Below, one piece after another: positions 25,632-34,262 of a stretch of DNA of 64,000 bases. Under the pieces are notes generated by a model. The model was not told the DNA's origin, did no database searches, and saw nothing but the letters and a program-made list of their open reading frames with translations. The DNA lies in NCBI RefSeq assembly GCF_900109355.1, contig NZ_FOBF01000015.1, positions 124,001 through 188,000 of the forward strand, written 5' to 3'. Within the stretch, counting starts at the first letter, position 1. Every line of letters starts with the position of its first letter. The position numbers were made by a program, and so were the translations under genes. Source of the stretch: Nonomuraea pusilla. Its GTDB lineage: Bacteria > Actinomycetota > Actinomycetes > Streptosporangiales > Streptosporangiaceae.

Positions 25632-25918
25632 ACGTGAGTGCTGCCAGAAGGCCCCTGCGCATCGCCGCCGCGGCCGAACTCGCCTCGCTCGTCGTCCTGC
25701 TGGGCAACCTCGTCACCGTGCACCTGCCCGAGATCTCCTCGCTCGCGGGGCCGGTCCACGGATGCGCGTACCTGTTCACCGTCGTCGCCGCCGCCCGCGA
25801 CCCGCGGCGCACCTTCGCGTCCACCGCCCTGGCCTGGCTGCCGGGCATCGGCGGGCTGCTGGCCCTGCGGAGCCTGGACCGGGCGGCGCGGCGGGACGAG
25901 CAGGTCCCCGCCGGCTGA
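25628..25918 (+). CDS. Small membrane protein, DUF3817-like
   Basis: 96 residues. AAAAELASLVVLLGNLVTVH and HGCAYLFTVVAAARDPRR fit the first half of DUF3817-type membrane proteins, with a last helix ASTALAWLPGIGGLLALRSL. The GTG overlaps the upstream stop by 4 bases; a second GTG is at 25634. It is part of the same small operon. Confidence 0.65.
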   Translation: MNVSAARRPLRIAAAAELASLVVLLGNLVTVHLPEISSLAGPVHGCAYLFTVVAAARDPRRTFASTALAWLPGIGGLLALRSLDRAARRDEQVPAG

Positions 25919-25952
25919 AGTACCCCTCACTCAGAACGGAACCCCACACCCC

Positions 25953-26390
25953 ATGTCCACCATCATGCCGATCATCATGCCGGTCATCATCGGGCTGATC
26001 GCCGTCACCCTCGTCTCCCTGATCCCCGAGCCCCACCGGCGCCGGGTCAACGCCGTGCTGGTGGCCGGCGCGGGCGCCGCCTACCTGAGCGGTGGCGGGC
26101 TCGGGTACTGGGAGTTCGTGCTGCCGGTCGCCATGACGTACGTCGCCTACCGGGGGCTGGAGAGCTGGTCCTGGATCGGGGTCGGCTGGCTGCTCCACAC
26201 CGCCTGGGACGTCATCCACCACCTCAAGGGCAGCCCCATCCTCCCCTTCGCGGAGCACTCGTCCTTCGGCTGCGCCATCTGCGACCCGGTGATCGCCCTG
26301 TGGTGCTTCGCCGGCGGCCCCCCGATCATCGAGCGCGTACGTGCCCTGTTCGCCCGCCGCACCGAGGCCCCCGCTAATCCGGTCCCTTGA
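25953..26390 (+). CDS. Membrane protein, DUF6010-like
   Basis: 145 residues with four hydrophobic segments (PIIMPVIIGLIAVTLVSLIP, WEFVLPVAMTYVAYRGL). Polar marks lie in WLLHTAWDVIHHLKGSPILP and SSFGCAICDPVIALWCF. The HTxWD-HH signature and the paired Cys suggest a conserved active or metal site. DUF6010 is a tentative match from memory. The 3' end overlaps the convergent GDPD gene by 17 bases. Confidence 0.6.
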   Translation: MSTIMPIIMPVIIGLIAVTLVSLIPEPHRRRVNAVLVAGAGAAYLSGGGLGYWEFVLPVAMTYVAYRGLESWSWIGVGWLLHTAWDVIHHLKGSPILPFAEHSSFGCAICDPVIALWCFAGGPPIIERVRALFARRTEAPANPVP

Positions 26391-27282
26391 CGGCCTGGAG
26401 GCGGTCGGGCTTGTTCGTCATGATGCCGTCCACGCCGTACGAGAGGAGGCGGCGGATGAGCGCGGGCTTGTTCGCCGTCCACGTGTAGACGCTCATGCCC
26501 TGGTCGTGGACCTCCTGGACGTACTGCGCGGTCAGGCCGGCGTGCGGCGTGGTGATGCGGCCGGCGTAGCGGGCCAGCTCGGGCAGCTGGCCGACGGCGG
26601 GCTTGCCGAGCAGCGCTACCGGGACGTCCGGCACCATCAGGTGCAGGGCCCGCATCGACGGCCAGTCGAACGCCATCATGGTGAGCCGCCCGTCCTGCCA
26701 CCAGAAGCGGGTGTCCTGCAGCTCGGCGGCCACGCGCCGGTCGATGCCCTGGCCGGGCACCGAGTGCTTGACCTCCAGCAGCAGCCTGGTCGTGCCGTCT
26801 TCGAGCTGGCGCAGGCCCTCGGCGAGCGTCGGCACCCTCTCGCCGCGGAAGCGCGAGGAGAACCAGGAGCCGGCGTCCAGCCGCCGGATCTCGGCGAGCG
26901 TGAAGTCGGCCACGTTCCAGGGGGACCGTCCCGGGAAAACCTCCTCGACGTTCGTGGTGCGGGCCAGGGTGGGGTCGTGGATCAGGACGAGCTGGTTGTC
27001 CTTGGTCTGCTGGATGTCGAACTCGCACACGTCGGCTCCCTGCGCGCGGGCGAGGGCGCAGGCGGCGAGGGTGTTCTCTGGCGCGTACGCCGCGCCGCCC
27101 CGGTGCGCGATGGTGTCGACCTGCGGCGGCGCGGCGGACACGGCCTGCGTCGTCGACGTGGGGGACGGAGTCGCGGCCTGCGTCCTGAACGTGAGGGACG
27201 CGATCGTGGCCTGCGTCACGAACGTGGCGGCGGCGACGGCCGCGCCGAGGACGAGGCCGACGAGGCTGAGCCGTCGGTACAT
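26374..27282 (-). CDS. Secreted glycerophosphodiester phosphodiesterase
   Basis: 302 residues with an N-terminal signal or anchor (MYRRLSLVGLVLGAAVAAAT). The GDPD core is complete: IAHRGGAAYAPENTLAAC, ADVCEFDIQQTKDNQLVLIH, DPTLARTTN, and VYTWTANKPALIRRLLSYGV. These hold the catalytic His pair and the Glu/Asp metal ligands. It hydrolyses deacylated phospholipids to glycerol-3-phosphate. I chose the ATG at 27282 behind GGGGAGGG; the longer start at 27318 lacks a site. Confidence 0.9.
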   Translation of the reverse strand: MYRRLSLVGLVLGAAVAAATFVTQATIASLTFRTQAATPSPTSTTQAVSAAPPQVDTIAHRGGAAYAPENTLAACALARAQGADVCEFDIQQTKDNQLVLIHDPTLARTTNVEEVFPGRSPWNVADFTLAEIRRLDAGSWFSSRFRGERVPTLAEGLRQLEDGTTRLLLEVKHSVPGQGIDRRVAAELQDTRFWWQDGRLTMMAFDWPSMRALHLMVPDVPVALLGKPAVGQLPELARYAGRITTPHAGLTAQYVQEVHDQGMSVYTWTANKPALIRRLLSYGVDGIMTNKPDRLQAVKGPD

Positions 27283-27508
27283 CTGCCCTCCCCGGGTCCG
27301 GCCCACCGCTGCACCCAAACCCCGACAGATATGCCCTATGTCGAGTTACATCGGAAATGCCCACTACTCCCGACAATGCGATGCTTCCTCCGGCGCGTCG
27401 CCGAAACCGGCACCCAATCTTTGCCCTGCCGGAAGCCCACCTTGGCTCCCCGCGGCAGCGACCCGAAACGGCCGGGCACGCCGCGTCGGGCGCGGACATA
27501 CTGCTGAC

Positions 27509-28009
27509 ATGCGACTCCCCCGAGAGCTACGCGGGCGTCTCGCCGAGATCCGCGGAGACCTCCTGCACGGACGGCTCACCGGATCCGTCACGGACGCGGG
27601 CTGGCTGGCCTGCGACCTGATCGCAGCGGGAGTCGACACCCCCACCCTGCTGGAGCTGGCCGGACACACCCTCTCGGTCGGCACGCTGCGGGAGGTCGAG
27701 CCCCTCGTACGCCGGATGCTGTCCGAATGCGGCATGCCGCCGATCGACACCTGTCAGGAGCCGTGGGCCGTCGCGCTCGACGTCGCGCAGGCCGTGCACG
27801 ACGGCACGCTGCCCGTCTCCGCGGGGGCGGACCTGCTGATCGTGCGGCTGATGCCGGAGTGCGGCCATCCGCCCGAGATCATGGAGTTCATGCTCCTGAT
27901 CGACGATTGGGAGGCCCTGCGGGGCGTGCCGCCGACCGGCGAGGAGCTCCGGAGCCTGGCCGGAAGGATCGCGGATGTGGCGCGGGCGCACCTGCCGGGG
28001 CGTCCGTGA
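27509..28009 (+). CDS. Hypothetical protein, helical
   Basis: 166 residues, rich in Leu and acidic residues, without signal peptide or membrane helix. It contains DAGWLACDLIAAGVDTPTLL, VEPLVRRMLSECGMPPIDTC and AGADLLIVRLMPECGHPPEI; two spaced Cys-Gly sites repeat the pattern EC-G-PP. I recognise no family. Frame and composition look coding, and the convergent nik operon ends 14 bases further on. Confidence 0.6.
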   Translation: MRLPRELRGRLAEIRGDLLHGRLTGSVTDAGWLACDLIAAGVDTPTLLELAGHTLSVGTLREVEPLVRRMLSECGMPPIDTCQEPWAVALDVAQAVHDGTLPVSAGADLLIVRLMPECGHPPEIMEFMLLIDDWEALRGVPPTGEELRSLAGRIADVARAHLPGRP

Positions 28010-28022
28010 CGGGGACGGCCGG

Positions 28023-28676
28023 TCAGGTGCGCGGGCTTTCTTCTGGTTGGTTCAGGGTGTGGACGGTGCCTGTTGACCAGCGGTCGAGGAGTTCGGTGTC
28101 GTGGCTGATGGCGAGCACGCCGGCGCCGGTGCTCGCCCGGTAGTCCTCGATGCGGGCGACGAGGTGGGCCTGGGTGGAGGCGTCCAGCATGGTGGTCATC
28201 TCGTCGCAGATGAGGTAGCGCGGTTCGAGCGCGAGCGCTCGGGCCACGCAGGCGCGCTGGAGCTGCCCGTCCGACACCTCGTGGGGACGGCGGGTGAACA
28301 GCTCGGGCGTGAGCCCGAGCTCGGCGGCCAGGCGGTGGGCGCGCTCCAGCGGGCGGCGGGTGGCGCGCAGCGGTTCGGCGATGACGTCGAACAGGGTGAA
28401 GCGGGGATCCACGGCCAGACGCGGCTGCTGGAAGACCAGGCCGATCGAGGTGCGGTGCGGGGCCCGGTGCCGCCAGCGGCTCACCGGCCGCCCGTCGAGG
28501 GTGACGGCGCCGCCGGAGGGCCGCAGCAGCAGGGCGAGCACCCGGGCCAGCGTGGACTTGCCGCATCCGCTCGGCCCGGCCAGCCCGAGGACCTCGCCGG
28601 GGCGCACGCTCACCGACACCCGGTCGAGCACGGTGCGGCGGCCGTAGGACAGCGTGACGTCGACGGCTTCAAGCAT
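28023..28676 (-). CDS. Nickel/peptide ABC importer ATPase 2 (NikE-like)
   Basis: 217 residues. Walker A LAGPSGCGKSTLARVLALLL, Q-loop IGLVFQQPRLAVDPRF, a variant signature VSDGQLQRACVARALALEP, Walker B YLICDEMTTMLDAST. It lacks the long C-terminal oligopeptide extension, as in NikE-type partners. Its ATG overlaps the upstream ATPase by 8 bases. It closes a five-gene importer operon with the SBP, two permeases and another ATPase. Confidence 0.88.
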   Translation of the reverse strand: MLEAVDVTLSYGRRTVLDRVSVSVRPGEVLGLAGPSGCGKSTLARVLALLLRPSGGAVTLDGRPVSRWRHRAPHRTSIGLVFQQPRLAVDPRFTLFDVIAEPLRATRRPLERAHRLAAELGLTPELFTRRPHEVSDGQLQRACVARALALEPRYLICDEMTTMLDASTQAHLVARIEDYRASTGAGVLAISHDTELLDRWSTGTVHTLNQPEESPRT

Positions 28677-29595
28677 GGTGGCAGGCCACTCCGTTCAGCG
28701 GCGGGAGCTCTTCGCATCGGGACGTGGCGCGGGAGCAGCGGGGCAGGAAGGCGCAGCCGTCCGGCAGGCAGGTCAGCTCGGGCGGGTCGCCGGGGATCGG
28801 GGTGAAGGCGCGTGACGGCAGCGCGTCCAGCAGGCCCTGCGCGTACGGGTGCCGGGGCCGGGCGAAGAACGTGCGCGCCTCGGCCAGTTCCACGACGCGG
28901 CCGGCGTACATGACGGCGACGTCGTCGGCGACCTGCTCGGCGGCCCGCAGGTCGTGCGTGATGATCAGCACCGCCCGCCCCTCGTCGCAGAGCCGCCGCA
29001 GCTCCGCCATGGTGGACTCGACCAGGGGACGGTCCAGGCCGGTGGTGGGCTCGTCGGCGATGACGAGCGGCGGGTCGCCGGCGAGGGCGAGCGCGTTCGC
29101 GACCCGCTGCGCCATGCCCCCGGACAGCTGGTGCGGATAGCGGTCCAGGTCGTCGGGCCGCAGGCCGGCGCGGCGGGCGAGCGCGTCGGGACTCTGGCCG
29201 CCGCCGAGCTCGCGCAGCGTCTCGGCGAGCTGGGCGCGGGCGGTGCGTACGGGGGTCAGGTGGGCGGCGGGGCTCTGCGGGATCAGCCCGACGCGCCGCC
29301 CGCGCACCTGCCCGGCGAGCACCCGTTCAGGGGCGGCGACCAGGTCGAGCGAGCCCAGCCAGGCGTGCCCGGTGACGACGGCGTTGCCGGGCAGCAGGCC
29401 GAGCAGCGCGTGCGCCATCACGGACTTGCCGCACCCCGATTCGCCGACCAGCGCCAGGCAGCGGCCTTCGCGCAGCTCGAAAGCGGCGTCGGTGACGGCG
29501 TGCACGACCGCGCCGGGAAGGTGGAAGCGGACCGACAGGCCCTCCACGCGCAACGTCACAGGGAGCACTCCGATCCACGCGGCCTCACCGCGCAC
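28669..29595 (-). CDS. Nickel/peptide ABC importer ATPase 1 (NikD-like)
   Basis: 308 residues. Walker A LVGESGCGKSVMAHALLGLL, Q-loop GLIPQSPAAHLTPVRTARAQ, signature LSGGMAQRVANALALAG, Walker B LVIADEPTTGLD and H-loop IITHDLRAAEQ. The C-terminal oligopeptide/nickel extension with cysteines (CLPDGCAFLPRCSRATSRC) is the family tail. It would drive uptake with the adjacent permeases. The true start may be a GTG a few codons in. Confidence 0.9.
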   Translation of the reverse strand: MRGEAAWIGVLPVTLRVEGLSVRFHLPGAVVHAVTDAAFELREGRCLALVGESGCGKSVMAHALLGLLPGNAVVTGHAWLGSLDLVAAPERVLAGQVRGRRVGLIPQSPAAHLTPVRTARAQLAETLRELGGGQSPDALARRAGLRPDDLDRYPHQLSGGMAQRVANALALAGDPPLVIADEPTTGLDRPLVESTMAELRRLCDEGRAVLIITHDLRAAEQVADDVAVMYAGRVVELAEARTFFARPRHPYAQGLLDALPSRAFTPIPGDPPELTCLPDGCAFLPRCSRATSRCEELPPLNGVACHHA

Positions 29596-29611
29596 TCCTG
29601 GCCGCGCGGCT

Positions 29612-30469
29612 TCACAGGGCGAGCTCCGATCTCCAGCGCGGGTTGGCGCGGTCGCGGACGTGCTGGGCGAGCGCGGAGATCGCCAGCGTGGGCAGCAGGA
29701 TGAGCAGCCCGGGGAAGAGGCTGGACCACCAGTCGCCCGCCAGCAGGGAGCGCTGCCCGTCGTTGATCATGTTGCCGAGCGAGGCCAGGTGGGCGGGCAG
29801 GCCGAGCCCGAGGAAGCTGAGCGCGGTCTCGTGCCAGATCGCGTGCGGGATCATCAGCACGGTCGCGAGCAGCAGCTGCGGCGCCAGGTTGGGCAGGAGG
29901 TGCCGCCGGACGATCCGCGCCCTGCTCGATCCGCCGAGGATCGCGGCGTCGACGAACGGCCGTCCGCGTAGTGTCAGCACCTCCGAGCGGACGATCCTGG
30001 CGGCGGTCGTCCAGTGGGTGACCGCGACGGACGCCACGACCGCGCCCGCGCTGGGTGAGAACAACGCCACGACGAAGACGCCGAACAGCAGGTGCGGCAG
30101 CGCGTTGAAGCCGTCCACGACGCGCATGAGCAGCCGGTCCGCGACGCCTCCCGCGATGCCGGCGACCAGTCCGACGAGGCCGCCGACCACCGCGCTCACC
30201 AGCGCCGCGACCAGGCCGACCAGCAGCGACACGCGCAGCCCGTACACGGAGCGGAGCAGGACGTCCCTGCCGACCTCGTCCGTGCCGAACGGGTGGGCGG
30301 GCGACGGGGGCAGCCCGGCGGCGCCCAGGTCCACGAGCTGCTGGTCGAGCCGGGTGACCAGCGGCACGACGACGACGGCGGCGACCAGCACGGCGAGGGT
30401 GGTTGTGGCGAGGCGCGCCCGCCGGGGCCGCGGACGTGCGGGGCCGCCCCGCCGCGTCACGGCCGCCAT
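29612..30469 (-). CDS. Nickel/peptide ABC importer permease (NikC-like)
   Basis: 285 residues. PSPAHPFGTDEVGRDVLLRS, about five or six helices, and the EAA loop GRPFVDAAILGGSSRARIVR, then HLLPNLAPQLLLA, mark the DppC/NikC family. The gene starts at the base that ends the upstream permease (TGATG), so the two are coupled. It ends 16 bases before the first ATPase. Confidence 0.92.
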   Translation of the reverse strand: MAAVTRRGGPARPRPRRARLATTTLAVLVAAVVVVPLVTRLDQQLVDLGAAGLPPSPAHPFGTDEVGRDVLLRSVYGLRVSLLVGLVAALVSAVVGGLVGLVAGIAGGVADRLLMRVVDGFNALPHLLFGVFVVALFSPSAGAVVASVAVTHWTTAARIVRSEVLTLRGRPFVDAAILGGSSRARIVRRHLLPNLAPQLLLATVLMIPHAIWHETALSFLGLGLPAHLASLGNMINDGQRSLLAGDWWSSLFPGLLILLPTLAISALAQHVRDRANPRWRSELAL

Positions 30470-31446
30470 CAGCTCACCCCCAGGACGCGTACCCGGGGGT
30501 CGGCCACCGTGTACGCCAGGTCGGCCAGCAGGTTGCCCAGCACGACCGCGACGGTGGCGAGCAGGGTGAGGGCGGCCAGCAGCGGGAAGTCCACGGCGAG
30601 CGCCGCCTTGACCGTGGTCCCGGCCACGCCCGGCCAGGAGAACACGGCCTCCACCAGGATCGCCCCGGTCACCAGCTCGGGGACGCGGGCCCCCATGATC
30701 GTGATGAACGGCAGCAGGGCCGCGCGCAGCGCGTGGCGCACCAGCACCGTCCTCTCCCGCAGGCCGCGGGCCCGCGCGCCGGTGACGAAGTCCTCACGCA
30801 GCACTCCGATGACCGACTCCCGGACGAACAGCAGCAGCCACGACGACTGGGAGAAGGCGAGCACGGCCACCGGCAGCACCAGGTGGCGCAGCAGGTCGGG
30901 CAGGGTGACGGCGGTGGCGGCGGCGTCGGTCAGCCCGCCTGCGGGCAGCCACCCGAGCTTCACGGCGAACACCCAGATCACCAGCAGGCCGACCCAGAAC
31001 ACGGGGGCCGCCTCGTTGGCGAAGGCGGTGCCGCTGACCAGCCGGTCCAGCCACGAGTCGCGCCGCCAGGCGGCCAGCGTGCCGAGGACGAGGCCGGCGG
31101 CGAGCATGAGCGCCAGCGCGCACCCGACGACGAGGAGGGTCCAGCCCAGCCGCTCGCCGATCACCTGCGCCACGGGCAGGCGCAGCGACCGCGACTCGCC
31201 CAGGTCGCCGCGCAGCAGGTGGCCGAGCCAGATCGCGTACTGCTCCGACAACGGACGGTCGAGGCCCCAGTTCGCCCTGATCTCGGCCATGACCTGCGGG
31301 CTGGTGGTCGTCGCCCGGTCGCCCAGGTACTGCCGTACCGGGTCGAAGGGGGACGCCTTGGCCAGCGCGAACATCCCGAACGTCACCGCCAGCAGCAGGG
31401 GCACGGCGAAGGCCAGCCGCCAGGCGACGATCCTGACCCAGGTCAC
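30469..31446 (-). CDS. Nickel/peptide ABC importer permease (NikB-like)
   Basis: 325 residues from a GTG overlapping the substrate-binding gene stop (GTGA). It starts MTWVRIVAWRLAFAVPLLLA. The DppB/NikB marks are HLLRGDLGESRSLRLPVAQV, VREDFVTGARARGLRERTVL as the EAA loop region, and FSWPGVAGTTVKAAL. Six helices are visible. Confidence 0.92.
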   Translation of the reverse strand: MTWVRIVAWRLAFAVPLLLAVTFGMFALAKASPFDPVRQYLGDRATTTSPQVMAEIRANWGLDRPLSEQYAIWLGHLLRGDLGESRSLRLPVAQVIGERLGWTLLVVGCALALMLAAGLVLGTLAAWRRDSWLDRLVSGTAFANEAAPVFWVGLLVIWVFAVKLGWLPAGGLTDAAATAVTLPDLLRHLVLPVAVLAFSQSSWLLLFVRESVIGVLREDFVTGARARGLRERTVLVRHALRAALLPFITIMGARVPELVTGAILVEAVFSWPGVAGTTVKAALAVDFPLLAALTLLATVAVVLGNLLADLAYTVADPRVRVLGVS

Positions 31447-32993
31447 GGGGCGGGCTTCCAGTTCGCGACCGTGCCGAACAGGCCGCCCGTCGCGTGCTCG
31501 TGCGGTTCGACGCCCACGGTCAGCCCGCTCCAGTCGCCGCGCACGACGTAGGTGTGCTTGAGGTAGACGAGGTACAGCCAGACGGCGTCGTCGCTGATGC
31601 GCTGCTGGAACTCGTCGTACGCCCTCTTGCGCGCGGCCGGGTCGGACGTCTCGCGCCCGGTCTCCAGCGCCCGGTCCACCTCGGGGTCGCGGTACCGGCC
31701 CGGGTTGAGGAAGCCCTGGCCCGCGAACGAGGAGTGGAACAGCTCGTAGTTGAGGTAGTCGGGGTCGAACGGGGTGCCGTAGCCCATCATGAGGGCGTCC
31801 TCGCCCATGCGCGGCTCGATGGCGTCCCAGTCGAGGCCGGCCAGCCGGATGTCGATGCCGACCCGTTTGGCGTCGGAGGCGACCGCGAGCGCGAGCTCCT
31901 TGCGCAGCGAGTCGCCCGCCGGGTACATGAGCGTGAACCTCGCCGGGGTGCCGTCCTTGGCCCTGACGCCGTCGGCGCCCGCCTTCCACCCGGCCTCCTC
32001 CAGGAGCCGGACGGCCGCGTCCCTGTCGGGCGTGCCCGGCCCGGCCACGGCCGGGTTGTGCCAGGGGGTGCCGGGCGCGACGGGCCCGTACGCGGGGGTG
32101 CCCGCGCCGGCGAGGATCGCCGTCACCATGGCGGCGCGGTCGACGGCCAGGCTCAGCGCCCTCCGGATGGCGAGGTCGCCGGTCACGGGACGGCCGAGCG
32201 GGAACATGACGCCCCGGTAGTCGGCGGTGGGCGCCTCGTGGACCGTCGTCCCCTGCTGGTTCCTGAACCTGGCGACCGCCTTGGGCGGCAGCTCGGCCGC
32301 GGTGAACTCGCCCGCCGCCATGCGGGTGGCGCGCGCGTTGTCGTCGGCCGTGTAGGCGAGGACCACCTTCTTGACCGCGGGCGCCCCGCCCCAGTACCGG
32401 TCGTTGGCCCGCAACGTGATCTTGTCGCCCTTGGTCCAGGACACGAAGGCGTACGGGCCGGTGCCGACCGGGGCGGCGGACCCGGACGTCAGGCCGGACC
32501 CGGCGGGGACGATCCCGAGGGTGGCGCGCTGCAGGATCGGCGCGTACGGGTACTTGAGCCGGAAGACGACGGTCCTGGCGTCGGGCGCGTCCACCCGGTC
32601 GATCGCCGCGTAGTCGCCGCGGATCGGCGAGTTGTTGGCCGCCTTCAGCACCTGCGTGTACGTGTAGGCGACGTCGGCGCCGGTCAGCGGCCTGCCGTCG
32701 TGGAAGGTGACGCCCTGGCGGAGCTTGAACGTCACCTCGGTCCCCTCGACGTCGGGCAGCGCCTCGGCGAGCGCGGGCTGCAGGTCGAGGGCCGGGGTGC
32801 GGCGCACCAGGCCGTCGTACAGCAGGGAGCCGCCGTCGGCCGCGTACCCGAGCACCGGGTCGAGGGTGTCGGGCTCGGAGCCGAGCCCGAGCACCACGGT
32901 CTCCTCCGCCTTCGCGGGGGACCCGGTCCCCGAGGGGGCCGAGCAGCCGGCCAGCACCACGACCATCGCCCCTGCCAGGGCTCGTCCACGCAT
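31443..32993 (-). CDS. Lipoprotein substrate-binding protein of the Nik/Opp importer (NikA-like)
   Basis: 516 residues. A lipobox (VVVLAGCSAP) anchors it outside. The SBP_bac_5 fold follows: GSEPDTLDPVLGYAADGGSL, FKLRQGVTFHDGRPLTGADV, VGTGPYAFVSWTKGDKITLR and ALSLAVDRAAMV. SBP_bac_5 members bind peptides or nickel-chelate complexes; the protein itself does not decide. A Nur-like box 33 bases upstream favours nickel. A GTG three bases upstream is an alternative start. Confidence 0.87.
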   Translation of the reverse strand: MRGRALAGAMVVVLAGCSAPSGTGSPAKAEETVVLGLGSEPDTLDPVLGYAADGGSLLYDGLVRRTPALDLQPALAEALPDVEGTEVTFKLRQGVTFHDGRPLTGADVAYTYTQVLKAANNSPIRGDYAAIDRVDAPDARTVVFRLKYPYAPILQRATLGIVPAGSGLTSGSAAPVGTGPYAFVSWTKGDKITLRANDRYWGGAPAVKKVVLAYTADDNARATRMAAGEFTAAELPPKAVARFRNQQGTTVHEAPTADYRGVMFPLGRPVTGDLAIRRALSLAVDRAAMVTAILAGAGTPAYGPVAPGTPWHNPAVAGPGTPDRDAAVRLLEEAGWKAGADGVRAKDGTPARFTLMYPAGDSLRKELALAVASDAKRVGIDIRLAGLDWDAIEPRMGEDALMMGYGTPFDPDYLNYELFHSSFAGQGFLNPGRYRDPEVDRALETGRETSDPAARKRAYDEFQQRISDDAVWLYLVYLKHTYVVRGDWSGLTVGVEPHEHATGGLFGTVANWKPAP

Positions 32994-33025
32994 CACCCAG
33001 CGACCTTAAAGCAAGTAACTCGCTA

Positions 33026-33042
33026 TTGCCAATAGCTTGCAA
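33026..33042. promoter_or_regulatory. Nur-like operator before the nik-type operon
   Basis: TTGCCA-N5-TTGCAA matches the Nur box (TTGCAA-N5-TTGCAA, nickel uptake regulator of streptomycetes) with one mismatch. On the minus strand TTGCAA (33042-33037) could also be the -35, with GTTACT 17 bp later as -10, so bound Nur would block the promoter. The palindrome GCTATTG-C-CAATAGC overlaps it. Confidence 0.6.
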
Positions 33043-33063
33043 TTAACCAGACTCTCCGGTTTC

Positions 33064-33102
33064 GCCCAAGCCAGTTGCAAGATCGGCCCAAGCGGGTTGC
33101 AG
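33064..33102. promoter_or_regulatory. 22-bp-spaced direct repeat with TTGCA cores
   Basis: GCCCAAGCCAGTTGCA (33064-33079) and GCCCAAGCGGGTTGCA (33086-33101) are two helical turns apart, on the side towards the histidine-rich membrane gene. Both hold a TTGCA core like the nearby Nur-like box. This may be a second binding region for the same protein or an unrelated duplication. Confidence 0.4.
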
Positions 33103-33260
33103 GTGAGGCCAGGGATGATCCCGCCAAGTGCTGCACATCGTCCCGGGGAGGACGGCGACGGCAGGAAGCGTGTGCGCCGGCCGGAGCCAGGCAACGACGA
33201 CTGCCCCGGCCTCCCCGCGGCGTGCCGGGCAGCGTCGTCGCAAGCAACACGAGGTGAGAA

Positions 33261-33794
33261 ATGGCCACGCCGACGATCAGCGCAACCACCCTCAACGGGC
33301 GCCATCACAGGACCGCGCTCGCGATCTTCATGGTCATCGTGGTCGCCCACTGGGCCGAGCACCTGGTGCAGGCCATGCAGGTCTACGTCTGGGGCTGGCC
33401 GCTGAGCGAGGCTCGGGGCGTGCTCGGCATGCCGTTCCCGTGGCTCGTGACCTCGGAGTGGATGCACTACGGATACGCGCTGCTCATGCTCGTGGGCCTC
33501 GTCCTGCTGCGCAAGGGCTTCACCGGCAGGTCGCGCACCTGGTGGAACATCTCCCTGGGCATCCAGGTGTGGCACCACCTGGAGCACCTGCTGCTGCTCC
33601 TGCAGAAGCTCAGCGGCGTGTACCTGATGGGCCGCCCGGCGCCGACGAGCATCCTGCAGCTGGTCGCGCCCAGGATGGAGCTGCACCTGTTCTACAACGC
33701 CGTCGTCTTCGCGCCGATGGTGGTGGCGATGCTGCTCCACCGCCGTCCCGCCGAGCAGACGGGGGCCACCTGCTCCTGCGCGGTCGCGCACTAG
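33261..33794 (+). CDS. Histidine-rich membrane protein, function unknown
   Basis: 177 residues with four or five helices. Histidines sit inside or beside helices in regular motifs: VIVVAHWAEHLVQAMQVYVW, EWMHYGYALLMLVG, GIQVWHHLEHLLLLLQKL and MELHLFYNAVVF. Such HxxxH/HHxxH spacing resembles metal-binding membrane enzymes or metal carriers. A Cys-Cys motif (GATCSCAVAH) ends the protein. I recognise no family. It is divergent from the nickel-type operon, so a metal-related role is possible but unproven. Confidence 0.7.
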   Translation: MATPTISATTLNGRHHRTALAIFMVIVVAHWAEHLVQAMQVYVWGWPLSEARGVLGMPFPWLVTSEWMHYGYALLMLVGLVLLRKGFTGRSRTWWNISLGIQVWHHLEHLLLLLQKLSGVYLMGRPAPTSILQLVAPRMELHLFYNAVVFAPMVVAMLLHRRPAEQTGATCSCAVAH

Positions 33795-33797
33795 GTC

Positions 33798-34250
33798 ATG
33801 ACGCGCACGGAAGGGCGTTCGAAGGGGTTCAGCGTGGCGCTGGCCGTCGCGGGGCTGTTGCTGCTGTTCATGTCCGTCCCCGAGCTCGGCCCCACCATAC
33901 GGGCCGCGCGCGCCGACGGCGTGAGCGGTGTGTTCACGGCCACGCAGCTGCGGTGCGTCCAGCACCCGGGCCACGAGTCCTGCGTCTGGGCCGGGGACTT
34001 CGCCTCCGCCGACGGCCGCGTCCTCCGGCACGGCGTCGAGCTGTACGGCAGCGACCGCGGCACCCTCGCCGTCGGGCGCACCACCCGGGCCGTGGACACG
34101 GGGCGGGAGACCCGCGTCTACGGCCCCGACGGCTCAGGAGAGTGGATCTTCACCACGGTGCTCGCGCTGGCCGGGCTGACCGTGGTGATCGCGGCGGCCA
34201 GGCGCATGCGACGGCCACGTGACCGAGGCCCGGGGCACCCGCCCCGCTGA
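33798..34250 (+). CDS. Two-helix membrane protein of unknown function
   Basis: 150 residues. The first helix is ALAVAGLLLLFMSVPELGPT; an outer domain of about 75 residues follows (QLRCVQHPGHESCVWAGDFA, VLRHGVELYGSDRG) with two Cys; the last helix is TTVLALAGLTVVIAA. This fits the size and layout of small actinobacterial membrane proteins without known role. It lies four bases after the histidine-rich gene and is probably co-transcribed. Confidence 0.7.
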   Translation: MTRTEGRSKGFSVALAVAGLLLLFMSVPELGPTIRAARADGVSGVFTATQLRCVQHPGHESCVWAGDFASADGRVLRHGVELYGSDRGTLAVGRTTRAVDTGRETRVYGPDGSGEWIFTTVLALAGLTVVIAAARRMRRPRDRGPGHPPR

Positions 34251-34262
34251 GACCCGCCCGCT

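Noticed and set aside
28023..32996. Oligopeptide rather than nickel importer
   Set aside because: Not excluded by the proteins; I preferred nickel only because of the Nur-like box and have kept this uncertainty in the calls.
30469..33042. One 857-codon frame joining permease and binding protein
   Set aside because: Only the last 325 codons (NikB-like) are real; the upstream part is the wrong frame of the binding-protein gene, which has its own lipobox and motifs.
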